Made by a program: the position numbers and the translations under genes
The notes under the pieces: model-generated
Told to the model about the DNA's origin: nothing
What the model saw: the letters and a program-made list of their open reading frames with translations, nothing else
The model's database searches: none
Shown here: piece by piece, positions 37,708-44,438 of the stretch
How positions within the stretch are numbered: position 1 is the first letter of the stretch
Layout of the letters: every line of letters starts with the position of its first letter
Source of the DNA: Streptomyces rimosus subsp. rimosus
Lineage (GTDB): Bacteria; Actinomycetota; Actinomycetes; Streptomycetales; Streptomycetaceae
Assembly: GCF_000720725.1 (NCBI RefSeq)
Contig: NZ_JOCQ01000069.1
Coordinates: 1-44,438, forward strand
Reading direction: 5' to 3'
Length of the DNA: 44,438 nucleotides

Positions 37708-39474
37708 ATGGCGGACACCGTGCGGGAAATCGAGCGGAAGTACGAGGCCGACGACAGCACCGAACTGCCCGACCTGACCGGCGTCGCCGGGGTCGCGGCC
37801 CTCGCGGACCAGGGCACCGTCGTCCTGTCCGCCACCTACTACGACACCCCGGACCAGCGGCTCGCGGCCGACGGCATCACGCTGCGGCGGCGCACCGGCG
37901 GCGGCGACGCGGGCTGGCACCTGAAGCTGCCGGTGGCCCCCGGCGTACGGGACGAGGTGCGGACGCCCCTGGCGGACCGGCTGCCGCGCAAGCTCGCCGC
38001 CCTCGTGCGCTCGCGGGTGCGCGGCGCGCCCCTGGCGCCGGTCGTGCACCTGCGGACCCGGCGCACGCTGTGGGTGCTGGAGACCGCGGGCGGCGAGCCG
38101 CTCGCGGAGGTGGCGGTGGACGACGTGGTGGCGCACCGGCTGGGCGACGGGGCGAGTCCGTACGGGGCGGAGGACGGGACGGACGACGGGGCGGGTCCGT
38201 ACGGGACGGAGGACGCGGAGCGGCGGCCGGCACAGCCGGACCGGGTGACCACCGGGGTCCGCTGGCGCGAGATCGAGGTGGAGCTGGTGGGGGACGGCGA
38301 CGCCGGGTTCCTGGACGCGGTGGACGAGGTCTTCGCGGCCGCGGGCATCCGTCCGGCCGGTTCCGCGTCCAAGCTGGCCCGCGCGCTGGCCGAGACGGCG
38401 GACGGCAACCGGGCGGCGGGCAGCAACGAGACGGCCGGCGCCGGGGAAACGACCGCCACCAAGAACACCAAGTCACCCAAGAAGGCCGACAAGAAGACCA
38501 ACGACAAGCCCCGCAGCAAGACCAAGGCAGCCAAGACAACCGAGACAACCAAGGCGACCAAGAAGCCCAGCCCCCCACCCGCCACCCCCCGCACCGCCGG
38601 TGAAGCCGTCCTCGCGTACGTCCGCGAGCAGGTACGCACCCTCGTCGAGCTGGACCCGGCCGTCCGGCGCGATCTGCCCGACTCGGTGCACCAGATGCGC
38701 GTCGCCACCCGCCGCCTGCGCAGTGCCTTCCGCTCGTACGGCGCGGTGCTGGACCGGTCCGTCACCGACCCGATCGGCGATGAACTCAAGTGGCTCGCAG
38801 GGGAGTTGGGAGTGGACCGGGACCGCGAGGTGCTGGCGGACCGGCTGCGCGCCGGGCTGGCGGGCCTGTCGCGCGAGCTGCGGCTCGGCCCGGTGGCCGC
38901 GCGGCTGCGCCTGTGGTCCCAGCGCCGCCGCCTCGGCTCGCGGCAGACGCTGCTCGCGGTCCTGGACGGCGCGCGGCACCTGGCGCTGCTGGAGCGCCTG
39001 CACGCGCTCCTGGCGGACCCGCCGCTGCGCCCGGCCGCGGCCCGCCCTCCGGCGCTCCCCATGGGGAAGGCCGTGCTGAAGGACTACCGGCGGCTCGCCG
39101 GGCGGGTGGCGGCCGCGCTGTCGGCGCCGGCCGGGCCGGACCGTGACGAGGCGCTGCACAGTGCCCGCAAGGCGGCCAAGCGCGTGCGGTACGCGGCGGA
39201 GGCGGCCGGGCCGGAGCTGGGCCGCCCCGCGGAGAAGTTCGCCAAGCGCATGAAGCGGGTGCAGCAGCTGCTCGGCGACCACCAGGACAGCGTGCTGGCC
39301 CGGGAGGCGCTGCGCGACCTTGCCGTACAGGCGCACGGCGCGGGCGAGGGCGGCTTCAGCTTCGGGCTGCTGTACGGGCGCGAGGAAGCGGCGGCGGTCG
39401 CCCGCGAGCGCGAGCTGCCCGAGGTCTGGCGGAAGGCGTCGAGGCCGGGGCTCCTGCGGAAACTGGGCGCCTGA
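37708..39474 (+). CDS. CYTH and CHAD domain protein (polyphosphate-related)
   Basis: A 588-residue two-domain protein. The CYTH domain (1-230) opens with the triphosphate-tunnel motif Glu7-x-Glu9-x-Lys11 (REIERKYE), and later basic/acidic strands follow (ITLRRRTGG, WHLKLP, REIEVELVG). A Lys/Thr-rich linker (232-297) leads to the CHAD domain (about 298-570), with its two HxxRxxxxRxR-type helices: HQMRVATRRLRSAF and HSARKAAKRVRYAA. CHAD domains bind inorganic polyphosphate, and CYTH enzymes cleave triphosphates. A 13-residue unit is duplicated near 150-172 (SPYGAEDGTDD, GPYGTEDAE), matching a 39-bp DNA duplication around 38149-38220. The gene diverges from the encapsulin operon across a shared promoter region. 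Confidence 0.93.
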   Translation: MADTVREIERKYEADDSTELPDLTGVAGVAALADQGTVVLSATYYDTPDQRLAADGITLRRRTGGGDAGWHLKLPVAPGVRDEVRTPLADRLPRKLAALVRSRVRGAPLAPVVHLRTRRTLWVLETAGGEPLAEVAVDDVVAHRLGDGASPYGAEDGTDDGAGPYGTEDAERRPAQPDRVTTGVRWREIEVELVGDGDAGFLDAVDEVFAAAGIRPAGSASKLARALAETADGNRAAGSNETAGAGETTATKNTKSPKKADKKTNDKPRSKTKAAKTTETTKATKKPSPPPATPRTAGEAVLAYVREQVRTLVELDPAVRRDLPDSVHQMRVATRRLRSAFRSYGAVLDRSVTDPIGDELKWLAGELGVDRDREVLADRLRAGLAGLSRELRLGPVAARLRLWSQRRRLGSRQTLLAVLDGARHLALLERLHALLADPPLRPAAARPPALPMGKAVLKDYRRLAGRVAAALSAPAGPDRDEALHSARKAAKRVRYAAEAAGPELGRPAEKFAKRMKRVQQLLGDHQDSVLAREALRDLAVQAHGAGEGGFSFGLLYGREEAAAVARERELPEVWRKASRPGLLRKLGA

Positions 39475-39625
39475 CCAGGCCCGCGGCCCGCTCGTCCGGC
39501 GAGCCGTGGGCGGCGCCCGCCCGTGACCCACCGCACCCGCCCCGTGACCGCCCGCTCACCACCGATACGGCCCGTCAACGCGATCCCGTTCCCGGGGTAC
39601 GCTGGATGGTCACCCCTGCCAGCTC

Positions 39626-41566
39626 ATGAAAGACGCCGCGATGCCTGTCGAGACGGTCTTCCCGCGCCTGGAAGCGCTTCTCCCGCATGTCCAGAAGCCC
39701 ATCCAGTACGTCGGTGGAGAGCTCAACTCCACCGTCAAAGACTGGGACGCCTGCGATGTGCGCTGGTCGCTGATGTACCCGGACGCCTACGAGGTCGGGC
39801 TGCCCAACCAGGGCGTCATGATCCTCTACGAGGTCCTCAACGAGCGCGAGGGCATTCTGGCCGAGCGCACCTACAGCGTGTGGCCGGACCTCGAAGCGCT
39901 GATGCGCGAGCACGGCGTACCGCAGTTCACCGTCGACGCGCACCGCCCGGTGAGCGCCTTCGACGTACTCGGCGTCTCCTTCTCCACCGAGCTGGGCTAC
40001 ACCAACCTGCTCACCGCCCTGGACCTCTCGGGCATCCCGATCGAGGCCAAGGACCGTACGGACGAGCACCCGCTGATCCTCGCGGGCGGCCACGCGGCCT
40101 TCAACCCGGAGCCGATCGCCGACTTCCTGGACTGCGCGGTCGTCGGCGACGGCGAGCAGGCCGTCCTGGAGATCAGCGACATCATCCGCGCCTGGAAGGC
40201 CGAGGGCCGGCCGGGCGGGCGCGACGAGCTGCTGTTCCGGCTCGCGAAGACCGGCAGCGTGTACGTCCCCAAGTTCTACGACGTGGAGTACCTGCCCGAC
40301 GGGCGCATCTCGCGCGTCGTGCCCAACCGCTCCGGCGTCCCGTGGCGGGTGTCCAAGCACACCGTCATGGACCTGGACGAGTGGCCCTACCCGAAGCAGC
40401 CCCTCGTCCCCCTGGCCGAGACCGTCCACGAACGGATGTCGGTCGAGATCTTCCGTGGCTGCACCCGCGGCTGCCGTTTCTGCCAGGCCGGCATGATCAC
40501 GCGCCCCGTGCGGGAGCGAAGCATCACCGGCATCGGCGAGATGGTGGACAAGGGCCTGAAGGCCACGGGATTCGAGGAGGTCGGCCTGCTGTCGCTGTCC
40601 TCCGCGGACCACACCGAGATCGGCGACATCGCCAAGGGCCTCGCCGACCGGTACGAGGAAGACAAGATCGGCCTGTCGCTGCCGTCGACCCGCGTCGACG
40701 CCTTCAACGTCGATCTTGCCAACGAGCTGACGCGCAACGGCCGTCGCTCGGGACTGACCTTCGCGCCCGAGGGCGGCAGCGAGCGGATGCGCAAGGTCAT
40801 CAACAAGATGGTCTCGGAAGAGGACCTGATCCGCACGGTCGCCACCGCCTACGGCAACGGCTGGCGGCAGGTCAAGCTGTACTTCATGTGCGGCCTGCCC
40901 ACCGAGACCGACGAGGACGTGCTCCAGATCGGCGACATGGCGGTCAACGTGATCGCCAAGGGCCGTCAGGTGGCCAACTCCAACGACATCCGCTGCACGG
41001 TCTCCATCGGCGGCTTCGTGCCCAAGCCGCACACGCCGTTCCAGTGGGCGCCGCAGCTGTCCGCCGAGGAGACCGACGCGCGCCTGGAGAAGCTGCGCGA
41101 CAAGATCCGCGGCGACAAGAAGTACGGCCGCTCCATCGGCTTCCGCTACCACGACGGCAAGCCCGGCATCGTCGAGGGCCTGCTCTCCCGCGGCGACCGC
41201 CGCGTCGGCTCGGTCATCCGCGCCGTCTACGAGGGTGGCGGCCGCTTCGACGGCTGGCGCGAGCACTTCTCGTACGACCGCTGGATGAAGGCCGCCGAGG
41301 AGACGCTCCCCGAGTACGGCGTGGACGTCGCCTGGTACACCACCCGCGAGCGCACCTACGAGGAGGTCCTGCCCTGGGACCACCTCGACTCCGGCCTGGA
41401 CAAGGACTGGCTCTGGGAGGACTGGCAGGACGCCCTCGACGAGACCGAGGTCGAGGACTGCCGGTGGACTCCTTGCTTCGACTGCGGGGTGTGTCCTCAG
41501 ATGGACACCGAGATTCAGATCGGTCCCACGGGCAAGAAGCTGCTGCCGCTGACCGTCGTCAAGTAA
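39626..41566 (+). CDS. B12-binding-type radical SAM protein (TIGR03960 family)
   Basis: A 646-residue radical SAM enzyme. The N-terminal cobalamin-binding-like region (about 40-240; YPDAYEVGLPNQGVMILYEVLN, LAGGHAAFNPEPIADFLD) precedes the radical SAM core, whose cluster motif is Cys279-x3-Cys283-x2-Cys286 in FRGCTRGCRFCQAG. A C-terminal Cys cluster (TPCFDCGVCPQ) could hold a second Fe-S cluster. The family is paired with a radical-SAM-linked protein, here at 42978, and is regularly next to RNase E/G; its reaction is unknown, but the position suggests rRNA or ribosome modification. ATG 39626 is used; ATG 39641 (MPVETVF) is an alternative. Neither has a strong ribosome-binding site. Confidence 0.92.
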   Translation: MKDAAMPVETVFPRLEALLPHVQKPIQYVGGELNSTVKDWDACDVRWSLMYPDAYEVGLPNQGVMILYEVLNEREGILAERTYSVWPDLEALMREHGVPQFTVDAHRPVSAFDVLGVSFSTELGYTNLLTALDLSGIPIEAKDRTDEHPLILAGGHAAFNPEPIADFLDCAVVGDGEQAVLEISDIIRAWKAEGRPGGRDELLFRLAKTGSVYVPKFYDVEYLPDGRISRVVPNRSGVPWRVSKHTVMDLDEWPYPKQPLVPLAETVHERMSVEIFRGCTRGCRFCQAGMITRPVRERSITGIGEMVDKGLKATGFEEVGLLSLSSADHTEIGDIAKGLADRYEEDKIGLSLPSTRVDAFNVDLANELTRNGRRSGLTFAPEGGSERMRKVINKMVSEEDLIRTVATAYGNGWRQVKLYFMCGLPTETDEDVLQIGDMAVNVIAKGRQVANSNDIRCTVSIGGFVPKPHTPFQWAPQLSAEETDARLEKLRDKIRGDKKYGRSIGFRYHDGKPGIVEGLLSRGDRRVGSVIRAVYEGGGRFDGWREHFSYDRWMKAAEETLPEYGVDVAWYTTRERTYEEVLPWDHLDSGLDKDWLWEDWQDALDETEVEDCRWTPCFDCGVCPQMDTEIQIGPTGKKLLPLTVVK

Positions 41567-41604
41567 GCGTTCCAGGTACGTGCCCCGGCCCGGTCCCCGC
41601 AGCG

Positions 41605-41627
41605 ATGCGGCGGCCGGGCCGCCGCAT
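41605..41627 (+). other. intercistronic hairpin after the radical SAM gene
   Basis: Perfect 10-bp arms ATGCGGCGGC / GCCGCCGCAT with the 3-base loop cgg, 38 bases after the stop and 45 before the next start. It could be a terminator or a processing/stabilising stem in a polycistronic mRNA. Confidence 0.5.
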
Positions 41628-41671
41628 GTGCGTGACAGTGCCCATAACGGGCGCAAGGGGGAAGAAGCCGC

Positions 41672-42904
41672 ATGGAGCCCACGGCCGGGCCGTCGCTGTC
41701 CAAGGAGCATGAAGGGGGCCGGGCGTCTGCGGGGCACCGGGCGCCCGTGCCGGAGCGGGTGCCCGAGCGGTACGCGCCCGGGGAGGGGTGCCTGACGCGG
41801 CTGGTCCGGATGCCGGTGCGCATCGTGGTGCTGGTGCTCGTGGTGCCGGTGCGCATGGTGTGGGACTTGCTGGTCGCGGGGGCGCGGGCGCTGGACCGGG
41901 TGCTGCTGCGTCCGGTCGGCCGTGGGCTCGCCTGGCTGGGGCGCGTCCTGATCGTCGCGCCGCTGGCCTGGGTGTACCGCTGGATGCTGACGCCGGTCGG
42001 GCACGGCATCGCCTGGACGGTGCGGGCCTTCGGCGCGGCGCTGGGCTGGCTGGGCAAAGCGTTCTTCTACTGGCCGTGGGTCGCGTTGTGGCGGTACGTG
42101 CTGGTGCCTGCCGGCACGGCTGTCGGCGTGGCCGTGGCCTGGCTGGTCCACCACCTGATCGTGGTGCCGGCGCTTTGGGTCCACCGCCGGGTGCTCAGGC
42201 CGGTCGGACATGGTGTCCGGTGGATGTTCCGGGGGCTGGGCGCGGGCCTCGCCTGGCTCGCCCTTCACCTGGTCGTGTTCCCCGCCCGCTGGTGCTACCG
42301 GCACGTGCTGACGCCCGTCGGGCACGCCATCGCCTGGGTGGTCCGCGGCATCGGCGCCGCCGTCGCCGCACTCGTACGGTGGACGGTCGTCGTCCCGGCC
42401 GTCGCGGTGTGGCGGTACGTCCTCGCCCCGGTGGGCCGGGCGGTCGGCGCCGCCGTGACGGTTGTGGCGCGCGAGACCGGCGCCGCCTTCGGGCACGCCT
42501 GGCGGGTGGCGGGGCACGTCTCCCGGGCCGTCGGCCGGTTCCTCGGCACACTCCTGCGGTGGATCTTCGTCGAGCCGTTCCGGTGGGTCTACCGCGCCGT
42601 CCTCACCCCGGTCGGCCACGCCGTACGGGACGTGCTGTGGCGCCCGGTGCGCAACGCCGTACGGGAGGCGGGCCGGTCCGTACGCCGTGCGCTGGGCGCC
42701 GCCCGGCAGTCCGTACGGCAGACCCGCGCCGAGATCCGGCGGGCGCTGTTCGGGGGCGCCGGGGTGCCGGAGCGGCCGGAGCCGGCCGCGGTGCCCGAGC
42801 CCCGGCGGGAACAGGCGGTACCGGCGGCACGTACTCTAGGTAAGACGTCCGGGCGCGACGTGTCCCCGCCCACGCGGGGGCCCGGACTGGGCGACGCTGG
42901 GTAG
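41672..42904 (+). CDS. repeat-built basic membrane protein, unknown function
   Basis: A 410-residue protein composed of degenerate repeats. A motif of the form (W/Y)-R-x-V-L-x-P-V-G-x-x-(I/V)-x-W recurs seven times, with PVG or PAG at residues 81, 108, 146, 177, 215, 253 and 313; most units are about 38 residues apart and contain one hydrophobic stretch of 15-20 residues rich in Val, Ala, Leu and Trp. Arg and His mark the unit ends. After residue 320 an Arg-rich amphipathic helix region and a Pro/Glu tail follow. The pattern suggests re-entrant or in-plane membrane helices built by internal duplication. ATG 41672 has GGGGGAAGAAG upstream. It lies between two genes of a radical SAM pair. Its last codons overlap the first hairpin at 42847. 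No family is recognised. Confidence 0.75.
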   Translation: MEPTAGPSLSKEHEGGRASAGHRAPVPERVPERYAPGEGCLTRLVRMPVRIVVLVLVVPVRMVWDLLVAGARALDRVLLRPVGRGLAWLGRVLIVAPLAWVYRWMLTPVGHGIAWTVRAFGAALGWLGKAFFYWPWVALWRYVLVPAGTAVGVAVAWLVHHLIVVPALWVHRRVLRPVGHGVRWMFRGLGAGLAWLALHLVVFPARWCYRHVLTPVGHAIAWVVRGIGAAVAALVRWTVVVPAVAVWRYVLAPVGRAVGAAVTVVARETGAAFGHAWRVAGHVSRAVGRFLGTLLRWIFVEPFRWVYRAVLTPVGHAVRDVLWRPVRNAVREAGRSVRRALGAARQSVRQTRAEIRRALFGGAGVPERPEPAAVPEPRREQAVPAARTLGKTSGRDVSPPTRGPGLGDAG

Positions 42905-42943
42905 GCGTCATCCGGGACCGTCCCCGCCACCGCGGGGGTGACG
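42847..42943 (+). other. two tandem hairpins of the same design before the radical SAM partner gene
   Basis: Hairpin 1: outer GTCCGGGC/GCCCGGAC (42847-42854, 42880-42887), inner CCCCGC-ccac-GCGGGG (42864-42879), a 9-base internal loop on the 5' side only. Hairpin 2: outer CGTCA/TGACG (42906-42910, 42939-42943), inner CCCCGC-cacc-GCGGGG (42922-42937), an 11-base 5' internal loop. Inner stems are identical; outer stems differ in sequence but both pair. The second ends 34 bases before the CTG start at 42978. Confidence 0.6.
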
Positions 42944-42977
42944 TCCAGTAGCGCCCTCACACCAAGGAGAAGTAACA

Positions 42978-43763
42978 CTGGGCAAGCGACAGCCCGAAGG
43001 CCCGCCGCCCGCACCGGCGGTGCAGCGCATCCGACTGCGCTACACCAAGCGCGGCCGCCTCCGGTTCACCAGCCACCGCGACTTCCAGCGCGCTTTCGAG
43101 CGGGCGCTGCGCCGCGCCGAGGTCCCCATGGCGTATTCGGCGGGCTTCACCCCGCACCCGAAGGTGTCGTACGCCAACGCCGCACCGACCGGTACGGGCA
43201 GCGAGGCCGAGTACCTGGAGATCCAGCTCGCCGAGCGCCGCGACCCGGACACGCTCCGCGCCCTGCTGGACGAGTCGCTGCCGTCGGGCCTGGACATCAC
43301 CGACGCGGTGGAGGCCCGTACGTCCGGGCTCGCCGACCGGCTCCAGGCGTCGGTGTGGGAGCTGCGCCTCGACGGTGTCGGGGCCGCCGAGGCCGCGCAC
43401 GCCGTCGAGACCTTCCTCGCCGCCGAAGAAGTGCAGGTCGAGCGCCGTACCAAGAACGGCATGCGGACCTTCGACGCGCGGGCCGCAGTGGCCCGGCTCG
43501 AAGCCGCGGCGGCGGACGGCGATAGGCCGGGCGGCGATGCCTGTGCGATACTGCGGCTGGTTGTTCGGCATGCGACACCTGCCGTACGACCCGACGACGT
43601 CCTGTCCGGCCTCCGAGCTACGGCCGACCTGGCGCCGCCGGTCCCCGCTGCGGTGACCAGGCTGGCGCAGGGGCTGCTCGATGAGGAGACCGGCGCGGTG
43701 ACCGACCCGCTCGCGCCCGACCGCGACGCTGCCGAGGCCGACAGAACAACGGCCGCCGGCTGA
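42978..43763 (+). CDS. radical SAM-associated protein (TIGR03936/DUF2344), apparent CTG start
   Basis: A 261-residue partner of the TIGR03960 radical SAM protein. The conserved domain begins RIRLRYTKRGRLRFTSHRDF and includes PMAYSAGFTPHPKVSYANA and RTKNGMRTFDARAAV. It has no Fe-S motif and presumably binds substrate or RNA for the radical SAM enzyme. The annotated-style GTG at 43020 lies inside the conserved start; AAGGAG eight bases before CTG 42978 and the coding of GKRQPEGPPP (matching my memory of MAKRQPEGPPP in S. coelicolor) point to CTG as the true start. The C-terminal tail is acidic. rne follows after 248 bases. Confidence 0.88.
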   Translation: MGKRQPEGPPPAPAVQRIRLRYTKRGRLRFTSHRDFQRAFERALRRAEVPMAYSAGFTPHPKVSYANAAPTGTGSEAEYLEIQLAERRDPDTLRALLDESLPSGLDITDAVEARTSGLADRLQASVWELRLDGVGAAEAAHAVETFLAAEEVQVERRTKNGMRTFDARAAVARLEAAAADGDRPGGDACAILRLVVRHATPAVRPDDVLSGLRATADLAPPVPAAVTRLAQGLLDEETGAVTDPLAPDRDAAEADRTTAAG

Positions 43764-43781
43764 GTGCCGCGAGGCGCCGGA

Positions 43782-43799
43782 CGGTCCTGCACAGGACCG
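43782..43799 (+). other. palindromic hairpin between the radical SAM partner gene and rne
   Basis: CGGTCCTG-CA-CAGGACCG, a perfect 18-base palindrome starting 19 bases after the stop. It may terminate the upstream operon. The following 200 bases are probably rne leader, rich in short G/C inverted repeats but with no gene. Confidence 0.5.
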
Positions 43800-44011
43800 C
43801 CGTCGTCGCGTCGCCGATCAACCAGGGAGCCACCCCGGTCCGGCAGACGCACTGACCAGCAGACTTTCGCCGGTCCCGCAGACGGGCCCGGCGAGCGAGA
43901 CGACAGCTCCCGTGCGGCGCCCGCGCCCCGGAGGGCGGCACCGCGCACATCACGCGGGCCGCGTCCGGAACCAGGCGCGGCGCCCGGGAGCGTGACGGGA
44001 GAACCGCCCGC

Positions 44012-44438
44012 ATGCTCGAACCCATTGAGCCCAACGAATCCAGCGGCCCTGCGGAACAGCTTTCCGAGGGCAGCACCCCCAGCGACACGCTGCCGCCGCG
44101 CCGCCGGCGCCGCGCCGCATCCCGGCCGGCCGGCCCGCCCACGGCGGCGAGCACGCCCGCCGAGGCACCGGTGACCGCCGACGGCGGCGCCGAGGCGCCC
44201 GCCACGGCCGCGAACTCCGCACAGGACGACACGGGCGCCGCCTCGACGGTCGTCTCCGGCGACGACGCCAAGCCCGCCCGTACGCGCCGCCGCGCCACCC
44301 GTAAGGCCACCGCTCCCGCGGGCTCCCCGCAGGTGAGCGAGGCCGCGGAGAGCGCGCCCGAGGCCCCGGCCGCGCAGCCGGAGCAGCCCGCCGCCGAGGA
44401 CGAGGCGCCGCGCGCCCGGCCCCGCCGCCGCGCCACCC
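44012..44438 (+). CDS. rne: RNase E/G family ribonuclease, N-terminal part only
   Basis: The frame is open to the window end (142 codons). It begins MLEPIEPNESSGP and then TPSDTLPPRRRRRAASRPAG, the start I recall for streptomycete RNase E (RNase ES). The visible part is an Ala/Pro/Glu-rich disordered extension with Arg clusters (PPRRRRRAAS, RTRRRATRK, RPRRRAT), which in this genus precedes the central S1/catalytic domain; the catalytic part lies beyond the window. GACGGGAGAA lies about ten bases upstream of the ATG. RNase E starts mRNA decay and rRNA processing, and the Arg-rich flanks bind RNA and partners such as PNPase. Confidence 0.88.
   Translation, partial: MLEPIEPNESSGPAEQLSEGSTPSDTLPPRRRRRAASRPAGPPTAASTPAEAPVTADGGAEAPATAANSAQDDTGAASTVVSGDDAKPARTRRRATRKATAPAGSPQVSEAAESAPEAPAAQPEQPAAEDEAPRARPRRRAT

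Noticed and set aside
39575..42619. Long minus-strand open frame antisense to the radical SAM and repeat-protein genes
   Set aside because: Mirror of real genes with strong codon bias on the plus strand; no recognisable domain.
42862..42937. Two GTCCCCGCC-N2-CGCGGGGG units that resemble type I-E CRISPR repeats
   Set aside because: Only two copies, similarity limited to the G/C hairpin core, spacing of 58 rather than about 61, one copy inside a gene, and no cas genes. Better described as tandem hairpins.
43764..44011. Plus-strand open frame between the radical SAM partner and rne
   Set aside because: It starts at the previous stop without a ribosome-binding site, lacks codon bias and runs in a different frame into the rne start; more likely leader sequence.

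Overview
The window is about 72% G+C, with GTG starts common and third codon positions almost all G or C. Gene content and order (rpiB, tig-clpP1-clpP2-clpX, valS, folC, ndk, mreBCD-pbp2-rodA, radical SAM pair, rne) mark it as the conserved core of a Streptomyces chromosome. All reading was by eye; family calls rest on recognised motifs, not on searches.

Layout. 1-10.2 kb holds the tail of a probable Ser/Thr kinase, an amino-acid permease, rpiB, a Nei/Fpg glycosylase, an Eis-like acetyltransferase, a membrane SpoIIE-type phosphatase, a START-like protein, a KefB-type antiporter, an orphan ABC ATPase and an acyltransferase. 10.2-12.1 kb has a gene-poor stretch with palindromes, three small conserved proteins, tRNA-Gly(TCC) and tRNA-Pro(TGG). 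12.2-17 kb is the proteostasis block: trigger factor, two ClpP peptidases and ClpX, with a ClgR-type operator before clpP1. 17-19 kb has two tandem proline-rich membrane paralogs. 19-27.2 kb has valS, a GT-C-like membrane protein, a class B PBP, folC, a DUF4233 protein and ndk. 27.3-33.7 kb is the mre elongation/sporulation-wall cluster with a sigmaE-like promoter.

33.7-39.5 kb is the main accessory feature. On the minus strand, a family 2 encapsulin shell gene with an inserted cyclic-nucleotide-binding-like domain (EshA type) is translationally coupled to a SufS-type cysteine desulfurase. The desulfurase carries a ~150-residue disordered N-terminal extension containing a hexapeptide minisatellite, the expected place for a cargo-loading signal. 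A CYTH-CHAD (polyphosphate-related) gene diverges from it. 39.6-44.4 kb holds a B12-binding-type radical SAM protein, a repeat-built membrane protein of unknown function, the radical SAM partner protein (apparent CTG start) and the first 142 codons of rne.

Strongest points for a second look: the encapsulin/desulfurase pair and its repeat-bearing cargo extension; the seven-repeat membrane protein; two tandem look-alike RNA hairpins before the CTG-started gene; probable CTG and ATC start codons; marked over-representation of the palindrome CCGTACGG; and short tandem duplications that copy stop codons.
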